A program made the translations under genes and the position numbers. 64,000 bases of DNA from the NCBI GenBank assembly GCA_902557155.1, contig CACDYR010000004.1, positions 1 through 64,000 of the forward strand, written 5' to 3'. This stretch comes from an uncultured Pelagibacteraceae bacterium. Lineage in GTDB: Bacteria; Pseudomonadota; Alphaproteobacteria; Pelagibacterales; Pelagibacteraceae. The notes under the pieces are model-generated. The model saw only the letters and a list, made by a program, of their open reading frames with translations, was not told the origin of the DNA and ran no database searches. Of the stretch, positions 20,013 through 28,722 are shown piece by piece. Numbering within the stretch: the stretch's first letter is position 1; the number at the start of each line of letters is the position of its first letter.

Positions 20013-20797
20013 TGTCAAATCAATATGAAGTTTTAGGTAAAGCGCCAACACCGGAAGATTTAAAAAAACTATCTCCAGATGAAATACATTTAACAATTAA
20101 AAATTTAAATGCTGGATATGGAAAAATGGAAATTCTGCATAATTTTGACTTGTTTGTAAATAAGGCTCAATCATTATGTTTGATTGGACCGAATGGAGCA
20201 GGTAAATCTACAATACTCCATTCGATATACGGGTTTACAAATATTTTTTCAGGTCAAATAGAAATAGATGGTAAAGAAATTACAAATCTAACACCAGCTG
20301 AAAAATTAAAGTCAGTTGGAATTGCATATATTTTACAAGACAACTCTGTCTTTCCAGATATGACGGTAGAGGAAAATTTACTGATGGGTGGCTACATAAA
20401 AGATAAAACAGAGGAATCTTTTGAAGAAGCAGAGAGAATATTAGAAAAATATGAAAGGCTTAGAAACAGAAGAAGCCAACCCGCAAAAGTATTATCTGGT
20501 GGAGAAAGAAGATTATTGGAAATATCAAGAGCTTTAGTGATGAAACCGTCTGTATTACTTGTTGACGAACCTTCAATTGGTTTGGAACCAAGATATATTG
20601 ATATGGTTTTTGAAATTTTAGGAGATCTTCAACAAAATGAAAAAAAAACAATCATTCTAGTTGAGCAAAATGCCAAAAAAGGATTGGAGTTTGCAGATAT
20701 AGGATACGTTTTAGTATCTGGGCAAACTGCAATAGCAGGTAAAGGAGACGATTTACTTCAAAACCCTGATGTTGGTAGACTGTTCCTAGGTGGATAA
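20012..20797 (+). CDS. livF: LIV-type ABC transporter ATP-binding protein (LivF-like)
   Basis: A 261-residue ABC ATPase with Walker A GPNGAGKST near residues 56-64, signature LSGGERRLLEI near 157, Walker B LLVDEPSIGLEP and VEQNAKKGLEFAD, characteristic of LivF. It has an N-terminal extension of about 25 residues (NQYEVLGKAPTPEDLKKLSPDE) before the first beta strand, longer than usual LivF. It overlaps both livG and azlC by one base (TAATG). Confidence 0.93.
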   Translation: MSNQYEVLGKAPTPEDLKKLSPDEIHLTIKNLNAGYGKMEILHNFDLFVNKAQSLCLIGPNGAGKSTILHSIYGFTNIFSGQIEIDGKEITNLTPAEKLKSVGIAYILQDNSVFPDMTVEENLLMGGYIKDKTEESFEEAERILEKYERLRNRRSQPAKVLSGGERRLLEISRALVMKPSVLLVDEPSIGLEPRYIDMVFEILGDLQQNEKKTIILVEQNAKKGLEFADIGYVLVSGQTAIAGKGDDLLQNPDVGRLFLGG

Positions 20798-21501
20798 TGA
20801 TTAATAAAAATTTTTTCTTCAAAGGATATAGATCTATATTTACTCACGACAGTCCTGCAATTGCTCTCACTTGTTGTTTTATAGCTATTGGAGCTCTATT
20901 TAAAAATTTAGGTTTTAATATTCAGGAAAGTATTTTTTCAACTGTTTTAACTTATGCTTTACCGGGCTCACTAGTAATGGCTGAGTCTATGTTAATTGGA
21001 GCATCTCTGTTAAATATTTTTTTGGCGGTTTGGTTTGTTAACGCAAGACTTTACCCTATGGCTGTATCCTTATTCCCGTTGATGATGCACAAAAGTCAAC
21101 CTAAATGGAAGTATTACTTTTCTTGTCATTTCATTGCTGTTTCCGCTTGGCTAATCATGAAAAGTAATTATAAAAAAATTCCAAAAGAATACAGAATTGA
21201 TTATTGGATTGGTATTGGAAGTGCAACTGTAAGTGTATCAGTTATTGGAACATTTATAGGTTTCTCTTTTTCAGAGTATTTGAATAAAGATATGATGATG
21301 GGATTAGCAATTCTTAATCCGGTTTATTTTTTATGCATGATGGTTGGGGCATCTAAGACTATACCGGTAGCTCTATCAGTTTTGCTTGGAACTATATTGG
21401 GACCAATTATTTATTTATTCTCACCAGAGTGGTCAATTTTGTTAGCAGGTGTAATTGGTGGAACCATAGCTTATCTAGTAGGAGAGCACAGTGTCAGCTA
21501 A
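20797..21501 (+). CDS. azlC: AzlC-family branched-chain amino-acid exporter subunit
   Basis: A 234-residue membrane protein with about six helices. The AzlC core is recognisable: SPAIALTCCFIAIGALFKNLGF near the N-terminus, GSLVMAESMLIGASLLNIFLAVWFVNARLYPMA near residues 67-99, and a central acidic region. AzlC with AzlD (BrnFE type) exports branched-chain amino acids. It is coupled to livF by TAATG and followed by azlD with an 11-base overlap, so importer and exporter genes share a transcript. Confidence 0.86.
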   Translation: MINKNFFFKGYRSIFTHDSPAIALTCCFIAIGALFKNLGFNIQESIFSTVLTYALPGSLVMAESMLIGASLLNIFLAVWFVNARLYPMAVSLFPLMMHKSQPKWKYYFSCHFIAVSAWLIMKSNYKKIPKEYRIDYWIGIGSATVSVSVIGTFIGFSFSEYLNKDMMMGLAILNPVYFLCMMVGASKTIPVALSVLLGTILGPIIYLFSPEWSILLAGVIGGTIAYLVGEHSVS

Positions 21502-21814
21502 TATCGTTTACGCAATCCTTGTTACGTCCCTAGCAACATTTTTGTCTAGATTTTTGGGAGCTCTTACATCTGAAGGTATAAAAGAAACCTCTAAACTTTT
21601 TAAGTGGTTTAATTGTTTAGCTTATGCAACATTAGCAGCACTAATAGCTAGAACTATAATTTTTCCAGCTGGTATTTTGGTAGATGCTAGTTATTCAAGT
21701 AGATTTCTTGTTGTGCTATTATCTTTAGTTGTTTTTTTTATTTCAAAGAAAAACTTTGTTTATCCTACAATTTTCTCAGCTATTTGTATGGCAATACTTA
21801 ATAATTATATCTGA
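21491..21814 (+). CDS. azlD: AzlD-family branched-chain amino-acid exporter small subunit
   Basis: A 107-residue, four-helix membrane protein starting with GTG inside the end of azlC. The pattern VTSLATFLSRFLGALTSEGIKET followed by CLAYATLAALIARTIIFPAG matches AzlD, the small partner of AzlC. It is the last gene of the LIV-azl operon. No clear terminator follows in the 39-base gap. Confidence 0.85.
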   Translation: MSANIVYAILVTSLATFLSRFLGALTSEGIKETSKLFKWFNCLAYATLAALIARTIIFPAGILVDASYSSRFLVVLLSLVVFFISKKNFVYPTIFSAICMAILNNYI

Positions 21815-21853
21815 TTAGATTGATTTATAAAATAAGGTAAAATAAAATTTAGA

Positions 21854-22765
21854 ATGCAAAAAATTACAGGCATAGACATTCAAAAACACGATAAATCAAA
21901 TAGGATTATAAAAATTAGTTTAGATAATGATATTATAGATAAATTAATTTTCCCATTTAATAAATTTGATTTAACAGCGTTGGAGTTAAAACCATTTACA
22001 AGATTTACTTTAGCAAAAAGTTTAGATGATTTAACAGATAATAAATTAAGCAAATTAATGAACTCAATTATTAGAGATAGATCTACAGGTTGCTTTATTA
22101 TTGGACCAAAAAATATAACTGCAAAAATTAATGATACATTTTTAGTTAAGTTATCAACTGCAATAGCTCATTTAATTGGTGTACCAAATCATGATGCAAT
22201 GGCAGGAAAATACTATGCTCGTTTTCATGTAAAACATGAAGATACTAGCGACTCTTACTTAAGAAAAGCTTATAGAAATATGGATCTTCATACAGATGGG
22301 ACATATGTTAAAGATGTAACAGATTGGTTAATCATGACAAAAATTGATGAGCAAAATGTTGAAGGTGGAGAAACAGCTATGCTACACCTTGATGACTGGG
22401 AGCATTGTGATGATTTATATAATGATCCAGTAGGGAGACAAAATTTTGTTTGGGGGTCACCAAAAAGTAAAAATATTGATTACAAAGTAGAGCACCCAGT
22501 CTTTTCGCCTGATAAAGAGGGAAGACCAACAATATCCTACATAGATCAATTTCCAGAACCACAAAATATGGACCAAGGAAATTTTTTACAAAGATTATCT
22601 GATGGATTAGAGGAAAGTAAAAATAAAATAATTACAAAGTTACCCGTTGGATTCTCTGTGATTGCAAATAATTATTTCTGGCTTCATGGAAGAAAACCCT
22701 TCAAAGAAAACAAGGAATTAAGCAGAGAATTACTAAGAATTAGAGGTTCTTTTTTTGTTAATTAA
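21854..22765 (+). CDS. glaH: Glutarate 2-hydroxylase, CsiD/GlaH family
   Basis: A 303-residue Fe(II)/2-oxoglutarate dioxygenase closely resembling E. coli CsiD (GlaH), which converts glutarate to L-2-hydroxyglutarate in lysine catabolism. Iron ligands are H146 and D148 in MDLHTDGTYV and H278 in FWLHGR. Strongly conserved CsiD blocks are TAIAHLIGVPNHDAMAGKYYARF, TKIDEQNVEGGETAMLHLDDWEH and SYIDQFPEPQ. Length is right. No L-2-hydroxyglutarate dehydrogenase (LhgO) is adjacent, unlike the enteric csiD-lhgO-gab order. Downstream is a ProC-like gene 32 bases away. Confidence 0.9.
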   Translation: MQKITGIDIQKHDKSNRIIKISLDNDIIDKLIFPFNKFDLTALELKPFTRFTLAKSLDDLTDNKLSKLMNSIIRDRSTGCFIIGPKNITAKINDTFLVKLSTAIAHLIGVPNHDAMAGKYYARFHVKHEDTSDSYLRKAYRNMDLHTDGTYVKDVTDWLIMTKIDEQNVEGGETAMLHLDDWEHCDDLYNDPVGRQNFVWGSPKSKNIDYKVEHPVFSPDKEGRPTISYIDQFPEPQNMDQGNFLQRLSDGLEESKNKIITKLPVGFSVIANNYFWLHGRKPFKENKELSRELLRIRGSFFVN

Positions 22766-22797
22766 TTCAATATAATCAATATAAAGTATCCGAAATT

Positions 22798-23565
22798 ATG
22801 AATTTAGGTTTTATTGGTACGGGAAAAATTGCAGCTTCAGTGATTACTGGAATATGTAAATCAAAAATTTCTTATAAGAAAATAATTATTTCACCAAGAA
22901 ATAAAAGAATAGCTCATGGGCTAAAAAGAAATTATAAAAAAATAGTTATTGCTAAGGACAATCAGCAAATTGTAGATCAGTCTAATTGGGTATTTTTATC
23001 TGTTACACCTACTGTCGGTGAAAAAATTATTAAAGATTTAAAATTTAAATCGACCCAAACCGTTGTTAGTTTTATTTCTACAATTACTTTATCTCAATTA
23101 AAGAAAGCAATTAAAGTAAGAGCAAAAATTGTGAGAGCAATACCTCTGCCTCCGATTTCGTTAAAGAAAGGTCCTGTACCTATTTGTCCCCCTAATTCAA
23201 AAGTGAAAGCGTTTTTCAATAACTTGGGCACAACTGTAGAAATTAAGAATGAAAAATCGTCTATAAATTTTTGGTCAACCTCTGGCATGATGGCGCCTTT
23301 TTATGAAATGTTGAGAGTAATGACTGATTGGTTGGTAAAAAGAGGAGTAAAAAGAAATAATGCTCAAAAATATATTACTTCTTTATTTTTAGCTTTATCT
23401 GAAGATGCTGTAGTAAATTCAAAAGAAAATTTAAAGAATTTAGTAAAAGAGTCTCAAACGCCAAAAGGTTTAAATGAACAAGGTGTTAAAGAATTAACTA
23501 AAGCTGGATTTTATAAATCTCTAGAAAAAACTTTAAACAGTATTCACAAAAGACTGAATAAATAA
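22798..23565 (+). CDS. Pyrroline-5-carboxylate reductase-like protein
   Basis: A 255-residue NAD(P)-dependent reductase of the ProC family. The Rossmann motif GFIGTGKIA occupies residues 4-12, and VRAIPLPPISLKKGPVPI corresponds to the ProC VR.MPN.P....G block in a diverged form (LPP instead of MPN). A C-terminal helical domain containing SEDAVV and SQTPKGLNEQG resembles the P..V.SPGGTT/N.Q region. The changes in the conserved block suggest a paralogue possibly acting on another cyclic imine rather than housekeeping proline synthesis. It lies five bases before the second LIV ATPase cluster. Confidence 0.75.
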   Translation: MNLGFIGTGKIAASVITGICKSKISYKKIIISPRNKRIAHGLKRNYKKIVIAKDNQQIVDQSNWVFLSVTPTVGEKIIKDLKFKSTQTVVSFISTITLSQLKKAIKVRAKIVRAIPLPPISLKKGPVPICPPNSKVKAFFNNLGTTVEIKNEKSSINFWSTSGMMAPFYEMLRVMTDWLVKRGVKRNNAQKYITSLFLALSEDAVVNSKENLKNLVKESQTPKGLNEQGVKELTKAGFYKSLEKTLNSIHKRLNK

Positions 23566-23570
23566 ATCAA

Positions 23571-24359
23571 ATGTCTGAAAATATTTTAGAGATTAATAAT
23601 TTAAGTAAATATTTTGGTGGATTAGCTGCAGTTTCAGATTGTTCAATAAAAGTTAAAAGAGGAACTATCACTGGTATCATTGGGCCAAATGGATCTGGTA
23701 AAACCACTTTATTCAATTTAATTGCTGGAAATTTAAAATCCTCTGGTGGTAATGTTGTTTTCGATGATGAAAATATTACTGATGTTCCATCTTATGAATT
23801 ATTTTCTAAAGGGTTGTTAAGAACATTTCAAATTGCACATGAGTTTTCAAATTTATCTGTTTTAGAAAATTTAATGATGGTTCCAGGAAATCAATCTGGA
23901 GAAAAAATAATGACAGCATTATTTAAACCAGGTTTAGTTGCCCAAGAAGAGGCTGTGGTTAAAGAGAAAGCGAAAGAAGTTGTTGAATTTTTAAATTTAG
24001 GACATTTATCAAATGAGCTTGCTGGAAACCTTTCAGGTGGACAAAAGAAATTACTAGAACTTGGAAGAACCATGATGGTTGATGCAAAATTAGTATTATT
24101 AGATGAAGTAGGGGCTGGAGTTAACAGAACTTTGTTAAAAGATCTTGGAACTGCAATAGAAAAGTTAAATAAAGAAAAAGGTTATACTTTTTGTATGATT
24201 GAACATGATATGGATTTTATTGGAAGATTATGTGATCCAGTGATTGTAATGGCTGAGGGGTCAGTATTATTTGAAGGAAGTGTTGAAGAAGCAAAAAAAG
24301 ATGAGAAAGTTATCGAAAGCTATCTTGGAAGAGGATCAAAATTAAAGGATACAAATTAA
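23571..24359 (+). CDS. livG: Second LIV-type ABC transporter ATP-binding protein (LivG-like)
   Basis: A 262-residue ABC ATPase: Walker A GPNGSGKTT near residues 41-49, signature LSGGQKKLLELG near 157, Walker B VLLDEVGAG and the switch His in MIEHDM. It is a paralogue of the first LivG, but Walker B reads DEVGAG rather than DEPTAG. It overlaps the LivF-like gene by one base. Gene order here is G-F-H-M, different from the first cluster. Confidence 0.9.
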   Translation: MSENILEINNLSKYFGGLAAVSDCSIKVKRGTITGIIGPNGSGKTTLFNLIAGNLKSSGGNVVFDDENITDVPSYELFSKGLLRTFQIAHEFSNLSVLENLMMVPGNQSGEKIMTALFKPGLVAQEEAVVKEKAKEVVEFLNLGHLSNELAGNLSGGQKKLLELGRTMMVDAKLVLLDEVGAGVNRTLLKDLGTAIEKLNKEKGYTFCMIEHDMDFIGRLCDPVIVMAEGSVLFEGSVEEAKKDEKVIESYLGRGSKLKDTN

Positions 24360-25066
24360 TGGCATATTTTGAAGGAATAGAAATGACAGGTGGTTATGGT
24401 AATGGTCCTGACATTATTAGTTCGTGTTCAGTAAATGTTAATAAAGGTGAAATAGTTTCTATTTTAGGTCCTAATGGAGCTGGTAAATCAACTGCCATGA
24501 AAGCAATGTTGGGCTTGCTGAATTTAAAATCTGGATCAGTAAAGATTGATGGTAAGGATATTTCAAAATTATCTCCTCAAGATCGAGTTAAACAAGGTAT
24601 TTCTTTTGTCCCTCAGACTAAAAATGTTTTTGCAGGTATGACTGTTGAAGAAAATTTAGAAATGGGGGCATTTCTTGTTGAGGATGAAATCAAAAATATA
24701 ATCGAGGAAATTTACGAATTGTTCCCAATTTTAAGAGAGAAAAGAAATCAGATGGTTGGTGAACTTTCTGGAGGTCAAAGACAACAAGTGGCTCTAGGTA
24801 GAGCTTTAATGATTAAGCCTACTGTTTTAATGTTAGATGAGCCAACTGCCGGTGTATCACCAATTGTGATGGACGAATTATTTGATCATATTGTAAAAGT
24901 AAAAAGAACAAACGTTGCTATCTTAATGGTAGAACAAAATGCAAAACAAGCATTAAGCATTTCAGATAGGGGCTACGTTCTGGTTACTGGTGAAAATCGT
25001 TATTCAGGAACTGGAAAAGAATTATTAGACGATCCAAGAGTAAGAAGCTCTTTTTTAGGAGGGTAA
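24359..25066 (+). CDS. livF: Second LIV-type ABC transporter ATP-binding protein (LivF-like)
   Basis: A 235-residue ABC ATPase with Walker A GPNGAGKST near residues 38-46, LSGGQRQQVALGRALM near 140 and Walker B LMLDEPTAGVSP followed by VEQNAKQALSISD, the LivF hallmark. Length is canonical, without the N-terminal extension seen in the first copy. It is separated from the permease by one base. Confidence 0.92.
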   Translation: MAYFEGIEMTGGYGNGPDIISSCSVNVNKGEIVSILGPNGAGKSTAMKAMLGLLNLKSGSVKIDGKDISKLSPQDRVKQGISFVPQTKNVFAGMTVEENLEMGAFLVEDEIKNIIEEIYELFPILREKRNQMVGELSGGQRQQVALGRALMIKPTVLMLDEPTAGVSPIVMDELFDHIVKVKRTNVAILMVEQNAKQALSISDRGYVLVTGENRYSGTGKELLDDPRVRSSFLGG

Positions 25067-25067
25067 T

Positions 25068-26078
25068 ATGGATTTTGTAAATGCAATAATTCTTTTATTA
25101 AATTATATTTTTATTCCTGCATTAACTTATGGTTCTCAATTAGCCCTTGGTGCAATATTTGTAACACTTATCTATGGAATTTTAAGATTTGCTAATTTTG
25201 CAACTGGTGACATGATGTCTTTTGGAACCATGGCTACGATCTTATTCACATGGTATTTTCAATCTTTAGGCGTCTCTTTAGGTGTTTTACCCACTGCTCT
25301 GTTAGCTATCCCATTTGGAATTATTTTCATGATTCTTTACATGCTTTTAATAGATAAATTTGTCTTCAAATATTATAGACATCAGAAAAGTCCTCCAGTT
25401 CAGTTTGCAATGGTAAGTATTGGTGTAATGTTTGTAACTCAAGCAGTGGTAAGAATTATAATTGGACCTGGCGATAGAAGATTTTTTGATGGAGAAAAAT
25501 TTATTATTAAAGCACGTGAATTTAAGGAGATGACAGGTTTAAATGAAGGTCTTGCATTGAAATCAACTCAAGTCTTAACAATATTTGTTACAATAGTTTT
25601 AGTATCTTTATTGTTTTGGTTTTTAAATAGAACCAAAACTGGAAAAAGTATGAAAGCTTATTCTGATAATGAAGATCTTGCTTTGTTGTCAGGTATTGAT
25701 CCAAAAAAAATAGTTTTAGTTACCTGGGTTATTGCTGGAATTTTAGCCACAATAGGTGGTGCTTTATATGGTTTAGATAAAAGTTTTAAACCATTTACTT
25801 ATTTTAATAATATGCTTCCTATTTTTGCTGCAGCAATTGTTGGAGGAATTGGAAATCCATTTGGAGCTTTTTTAGGTGGATATGTAATTGCTTTTTCAGA
25901 AATTTTATTAACTTATGCCTATAAGAAATTTTTTATGTATGTTTTACCAGAAAGTATGGAGCCAAATAGTTTAGTTCAGTTACTGTCTACAGATTACAAG
26001 TTCGCAGTCTCCTTCTCTATATTGGTAATAGTTTTAATTTATCGACCTTCGGGAATATTTAAGGGGAAAGTATTGTGA
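25068..26078 (+). CDS. livH: Second LIV-type ABC transporter permease (LivH-like)
   Basis: A 336-residue permease with about eight helices. It has the LivH pattern TLIYGILRFANFATGDMMSFG near residues 37-57, the cytoplasmic loop YSDNEDLALLSGIDPKKIVLVTWVIAGILATIGG near 200-233, and AAIVGGIGNPFGAFLGG. It is somewhat longer than the first copy because of a central loop (about residues 128-155). It overlaps the LivM gene in a GTGA junction. Confidence 0.9.
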   Translation: MDFVNAIILLLNYIFIPALTYGSQLALGAIFVTLIYGILRFANFATGDMMSFGTMATILFTWYFQSLGVSLGVLPTALLAIPFGIIFMILYMLLIDKFVFKYYRHQKSPPVQFAMVSIGVMFVTQAVVRIIIGPGDRRFFDGEKFIIKAREFKEMTGLNEGLALKSTQVLTIFVTIVLVSLLFWFLNRTKTGKSMKAYSDNEDLALLSGIDPKKIVLVTWVIAGILATIGGALYGLDKSFKPFTYFNNMLPIFAAAIVGGIGNPFGAFLGGYVIAFSEILLTYAYKKFFMYVLPESMEPNSLVQLLSTDYKFAVSFSILVIVLIYRPSGIFKGKVL

Positions 26079-27445
26079 GAAAAAACCTAAATGTAATTGC
26101 AGCTTACAGTATCATGATGGTGCTCATTCTGATGGTTGGGATATTTCAGTCTTGGAACATAGCATTATCAATATTTAATCTTTGTTTGATTTCTGCAGTT
26201 ATGACAATGGGTGCAAATATTCAATGGGGATATGCTGGCTTAATTAATTTTGGAATTATGGGTTACACAGCTTTAGGTGGTTTAGCTGCAGTATTGATAT
26301 CTGTCGATCCTGTTCAAGAAGCATGGAGGGCAGGAGGTTTCGACATTTTAATGTCATTATGGCTCATAGTAGTAATGGTATTAGTTATAAGGTTTATTTT
26401 AAAAAGATTTGAAAAATCAAAAATCAGAACATACAGCATAGCTGCAATAATAATTTCAGGTATTTTGCTTATTAGATTTTCTGCAGAGCCAGGCATAGAA
26501 GCAATTGAAGCAGTAGATCCAGCTAAAACTGGTTTCTTAGGAGGATTTGGATTACCAATTATATTTTCTTGGATAGTTGGAGCTCTTTTTGCGGGGGGTT
26601 TAGCTTTTATAGTTGGAAAAGTTGCGCTTGGTCTTAGAGCAGATTATTTAGCAATTGCCACTCTACTTATTTCTGAAATTGTTATTGCAATTATTAAACA
26701 TGAAGATTGGCTCACAAGAGGGGTCAAAAATGTTATTGGATTAAAAAGACCTGCACCTTATGAAGTAGATCTGCAAACTACTGATTGGTTTATTAAATTA
26801 GTTGAAAAGTTTAATGCAGGAAAATTAAGTGTAATTGAGAATTTAGCTGATAGACAAGCTGCTTTAAACCAACTTGTTATTGAAGGTTCATCAGTATTTG
26901 TAAAACTGTGTTATTCAGGATTATTTTTAGTAGTAGTAATTATTCTTTTAATTTTAACTCAAAAGGCTCTTTATTCTCCATGGGGAAGAATGATGAGGGC
27001 AATTAGAGATAATGAGGAAGCTGCAAATGCAATGGGTAAAAATGTTGTTAAGCAACATTTATTAATTTTTATTTTAGGTTCAGCTATAGTTGGAGTTGCT
27101 GGTGCAATGCTGGTTACACAAGATGGTCTATTTACTCCAGGAAGTTATAGACCCATGAGATATACGTTCTTAATTTGGGTGATGGTAATTGTTGGAGGAA
27201 GTGGAAATAATTTTGGGGCAATTTTAGGAGGATTTGTTGTTTGGTTCTTATGGATTGAAGCTGCACCAATATCATTATTCTTAATAAACTTTTTCACTGC
27301 GGGAATTCCTGAAACAAATGCACTTAAAGCTCATTTAATTGAAAGTGTTCCTTATTTCAGATTTTTACTGATGGGATTAGGATTGTTGTTTATTATGAGG
27401 TATCGACCTAAAGGTATACTTCCAGAAAAAATAGAAATAAAGTAA
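26075..27445 (+). CDS. livM: Second LIV-type ABC transporter permease (LivM-like), enlarged
   Basis: A 456-residue permease starting at GTG. The LivM core AIRDNEEAANAMGKNVVKQHLLIFILGSAIVGVAG is near residues 308-342. The C-terminus YRPKGILPEK is typical. It is about 100 residues longer than ordinary LivM. Extra sequence includes an N-terminal membrane region (about 90-150) and a soluble loop of about 60 residues between 205 and 275 (starting ahead of RGVKNVIGLKRP). Enlarged LivM proteins occur in importers for amides or taurine-like compounds, so the cargo may not be a branched-chain amino acid. Confidence 0.88.
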   Translation: MRKNLNVIAAYSIMMVLILMVGIFQSWNIALSIFNLCLISAVMTMGANIQWGYAGLINFGIMGYTALGGLAAVLISVDPVQEAWRAGGFDILMSLWLIVVMVLVIRFILKRFEKSKIRTYSIAAIIISGILLIRFSAEPGIEAIEAVDPAKTGFLGGFGLPIIFSWIVGALFAGGLAFIVGKVALGLRADYLAIATLLISEIVIAIIKHEDWLTRGVKNVIGLKRPAPYEVDLQTTDWFIKLVEKFNAGKLSVIENLADRQAALNQLVIEGSSVFVKLCYSGLFLVVVIILLILTQKALYSPWGRMMRAIRDNEEAANAMGKNVVKQHLLIFILGSAIVGVAGAMLVTQDGLFTPGSYRPMRYTFLIWVMVIVGGSGNNFGAILGGFVVWFLWIEAAPISLFLINFFTAGIPETNALKAHLIESVPYFRFLLMGLGLLFIMRYRPKGILPEKIEIK

Positions 27446-27450
27446 ACATA

Positions 27451-27522
27451 ATGAAATATATTATATTAGGTGCTGCTGCTGCTTGGGCTTTGTATATGGC
27501 TGACAAGTATTTATTCTTTTAA
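27451..27522 (+). CDS. Micro-ORF, 23-residue hydrophobic peptide
   Basis: ATG at 27451 begins a 23-codon frame, MKYIILGAAAAWALYMADK then YLFF, ending at 27520-27522. It lies five bases after the livM stop and overlaps the start of the MFS gene by one base (TAATG), the same coupling used by real genes here. The peptide is one hydrophobic helix with K2 and D18/K19 flanks, as expected for a tiny membrane protein. It may be a genuine micro-protein or a translational coupler for the MFS gene. I know no family for it. Confidence 0.5.
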   Translation: MKYIILGAAAAWALYMADKYLFF

Positions 27523-28691
27523 TGAATAAAAATCTTTCGTTACTCATTTTAAGCCAAATCTTTGCTTTTACAGCTGCTCCAGTCACCGTTTTTTTAAGTG
27601 GTATAATTGGTTCGAAATTTAGTCCAATAAAATCTTTAGCAACTCTTCCAATGGCTTTGTCAGTTGTTGGAATTGCGTTATTTGCTTTTTTTGCTGCAAA
27701 GTTAATGAGTATAATTGGACGAAAATTAGGATTTATTTATGCATCAATAGGTACATGCTTTGCATCTCTTCTAACTGCATATTCTATAATTATAGAAAGC
27801 TTTGTCTTATATAATTTAGGATGTTTTTTAATTGGTGGAGGAATAGCTTTTAGCCATCAATATCGTTTTGCAGCAGTGGAGGTTGTGGATAAGGATTATG
27901 CACCAAAAGCAATTTCTATCATTTTGTTAGCAGGAATAGGTTCGGCGTTTATTGGTCCAAACATTGCAAACATTACGAAAGGATTTATTTTAGATCATAT
28001 GTATGCAGGTTCTTATCTTGCACTTGCCATTTTATCTATCTCATCAACAATATTTTTAATTTTTTATCAGGAACCAAAAACGATATCTAGTAATCAATAT
28101 AAAACTGGAAGAAGTTTTTTTGAGCTTATTTCTCAACCTAGATTTCTACAGGCGCTCGTAGCTTCAGCTTTTGCCTATGCTGTAATGACTTTTTTAATGA
28201 CAGCAACTCCTATAAGTATGCATCTGATGGAGAAAATAAGTCTAAGCAAGACTGGATTTGTTATTCAGCTTCATATAGCAGCCATGTTTTTACCTTCACT
28301 AGTTACAGGAAATTTAATTAAAAGGTATGGTCATAGTAAAATAATGCACATGGGAGTTTTATTGTTTTTAGTCACAATTATTACCAGTTTATTTGAACAG
28401 AATTATATTAACTATATGGTTGCACTTATTTTTCTGGGGCTAGGGTGGAATTTTTTATTCATTTCAGGAACAAGCTTACTTGTTTTGTGTTACAGAGAAG
28501 AGGAAAAATTTAGAGCTCAAGGGTATAATGATTTAATTGTTTATTCTATACAAGCATTAGCCAGTTTGTCTGCTGGAGTATTTCTTAGCTTAACTAGCTG
28601 GAAAACTATGAATTTAATATGTTTGATTTTTCTAATTATCATAGCTCTTTCTACGATAAGAGCTGATTTAAAAAAAAACCCCAGTAATTAA
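27522..28691 (+). CDS. Major facilitator superfamily transporter
   Basis: A 389-residue, 12-helix membrane protein. The loop between helices two and three carries KLMSIIGRKLGF, a form of the MFS G-x-x-x-D/G-R-x-G motif, and a similar loop NLIKRYGHSKIM starts the second half. The substrate is unknown. Location directly after a LIV-type cluster and the micro-ORF suggests a metabolite exporter or importer linked to the same nutrient. Its stop codon is buried in the downstream terminator stem. Confidence 0.85.
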   Translation: MNKNLSLLILSQIFAFTAAPVTVFLSGIIGSKFSPIKSLATLPMALSVVGIALFAFFAAKLMSIIGRKLGFIYASIGTCFASLLTAYSIIIESFVLYNLGCFLIGGGIAFSHQYRFAAVEVVDKDYAPKAISIILLAGIGSAFIGPNIANITKGFILDHMYAGSYLALAILSISSTIFLIFYQEPKTISSNQYKTGRSFFELISQPRFLQALVASAFAYAVMTFLMTATPISMHLMEKISLSKTGFVIQLHIAAMFLPSLVTGNLIKRYGHSKIMHMGVLLFLVTIITSLFEQNYINYMVALIFLGLGWNFLFISGTSLLVLCYREEEKFRAQGYNDLIVYSIQALASLSAGVFLSLTSWKTMNLICLIFLIIIALSTIRADLKKNPSN

Positions 28692-28706
28692 ATTACTGGG
28701 GTTTTT
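28674..28706. terminator. Bidirectional intrinsic terminator between convergent genes
   Basis: A perfect 16-bp inverted repeat (28674-28689 with 28691-28706, core ACCCCAGTAATT) has one unpaired central base. A-run and T-run on either side make it functional in both directions. It serves the MFS gene on plus and the binding-protein gene on minus, and it includes the last codons of the MFS gene. Confidence 0.9.
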
Positions 28707-28722
28707 CGAATTAAGATAAAAA

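Noticed and set aside
27395..27412. An 18-base identical repeat also present at 62346-62363
   Set aside because: Both copies encode Met-Arg-Tyr-Arg-Pro-Lys in unrelated proteins (LivM and the cupin). There is no flanking similarity, so it is coincidence of codon use rather than a repeat element.
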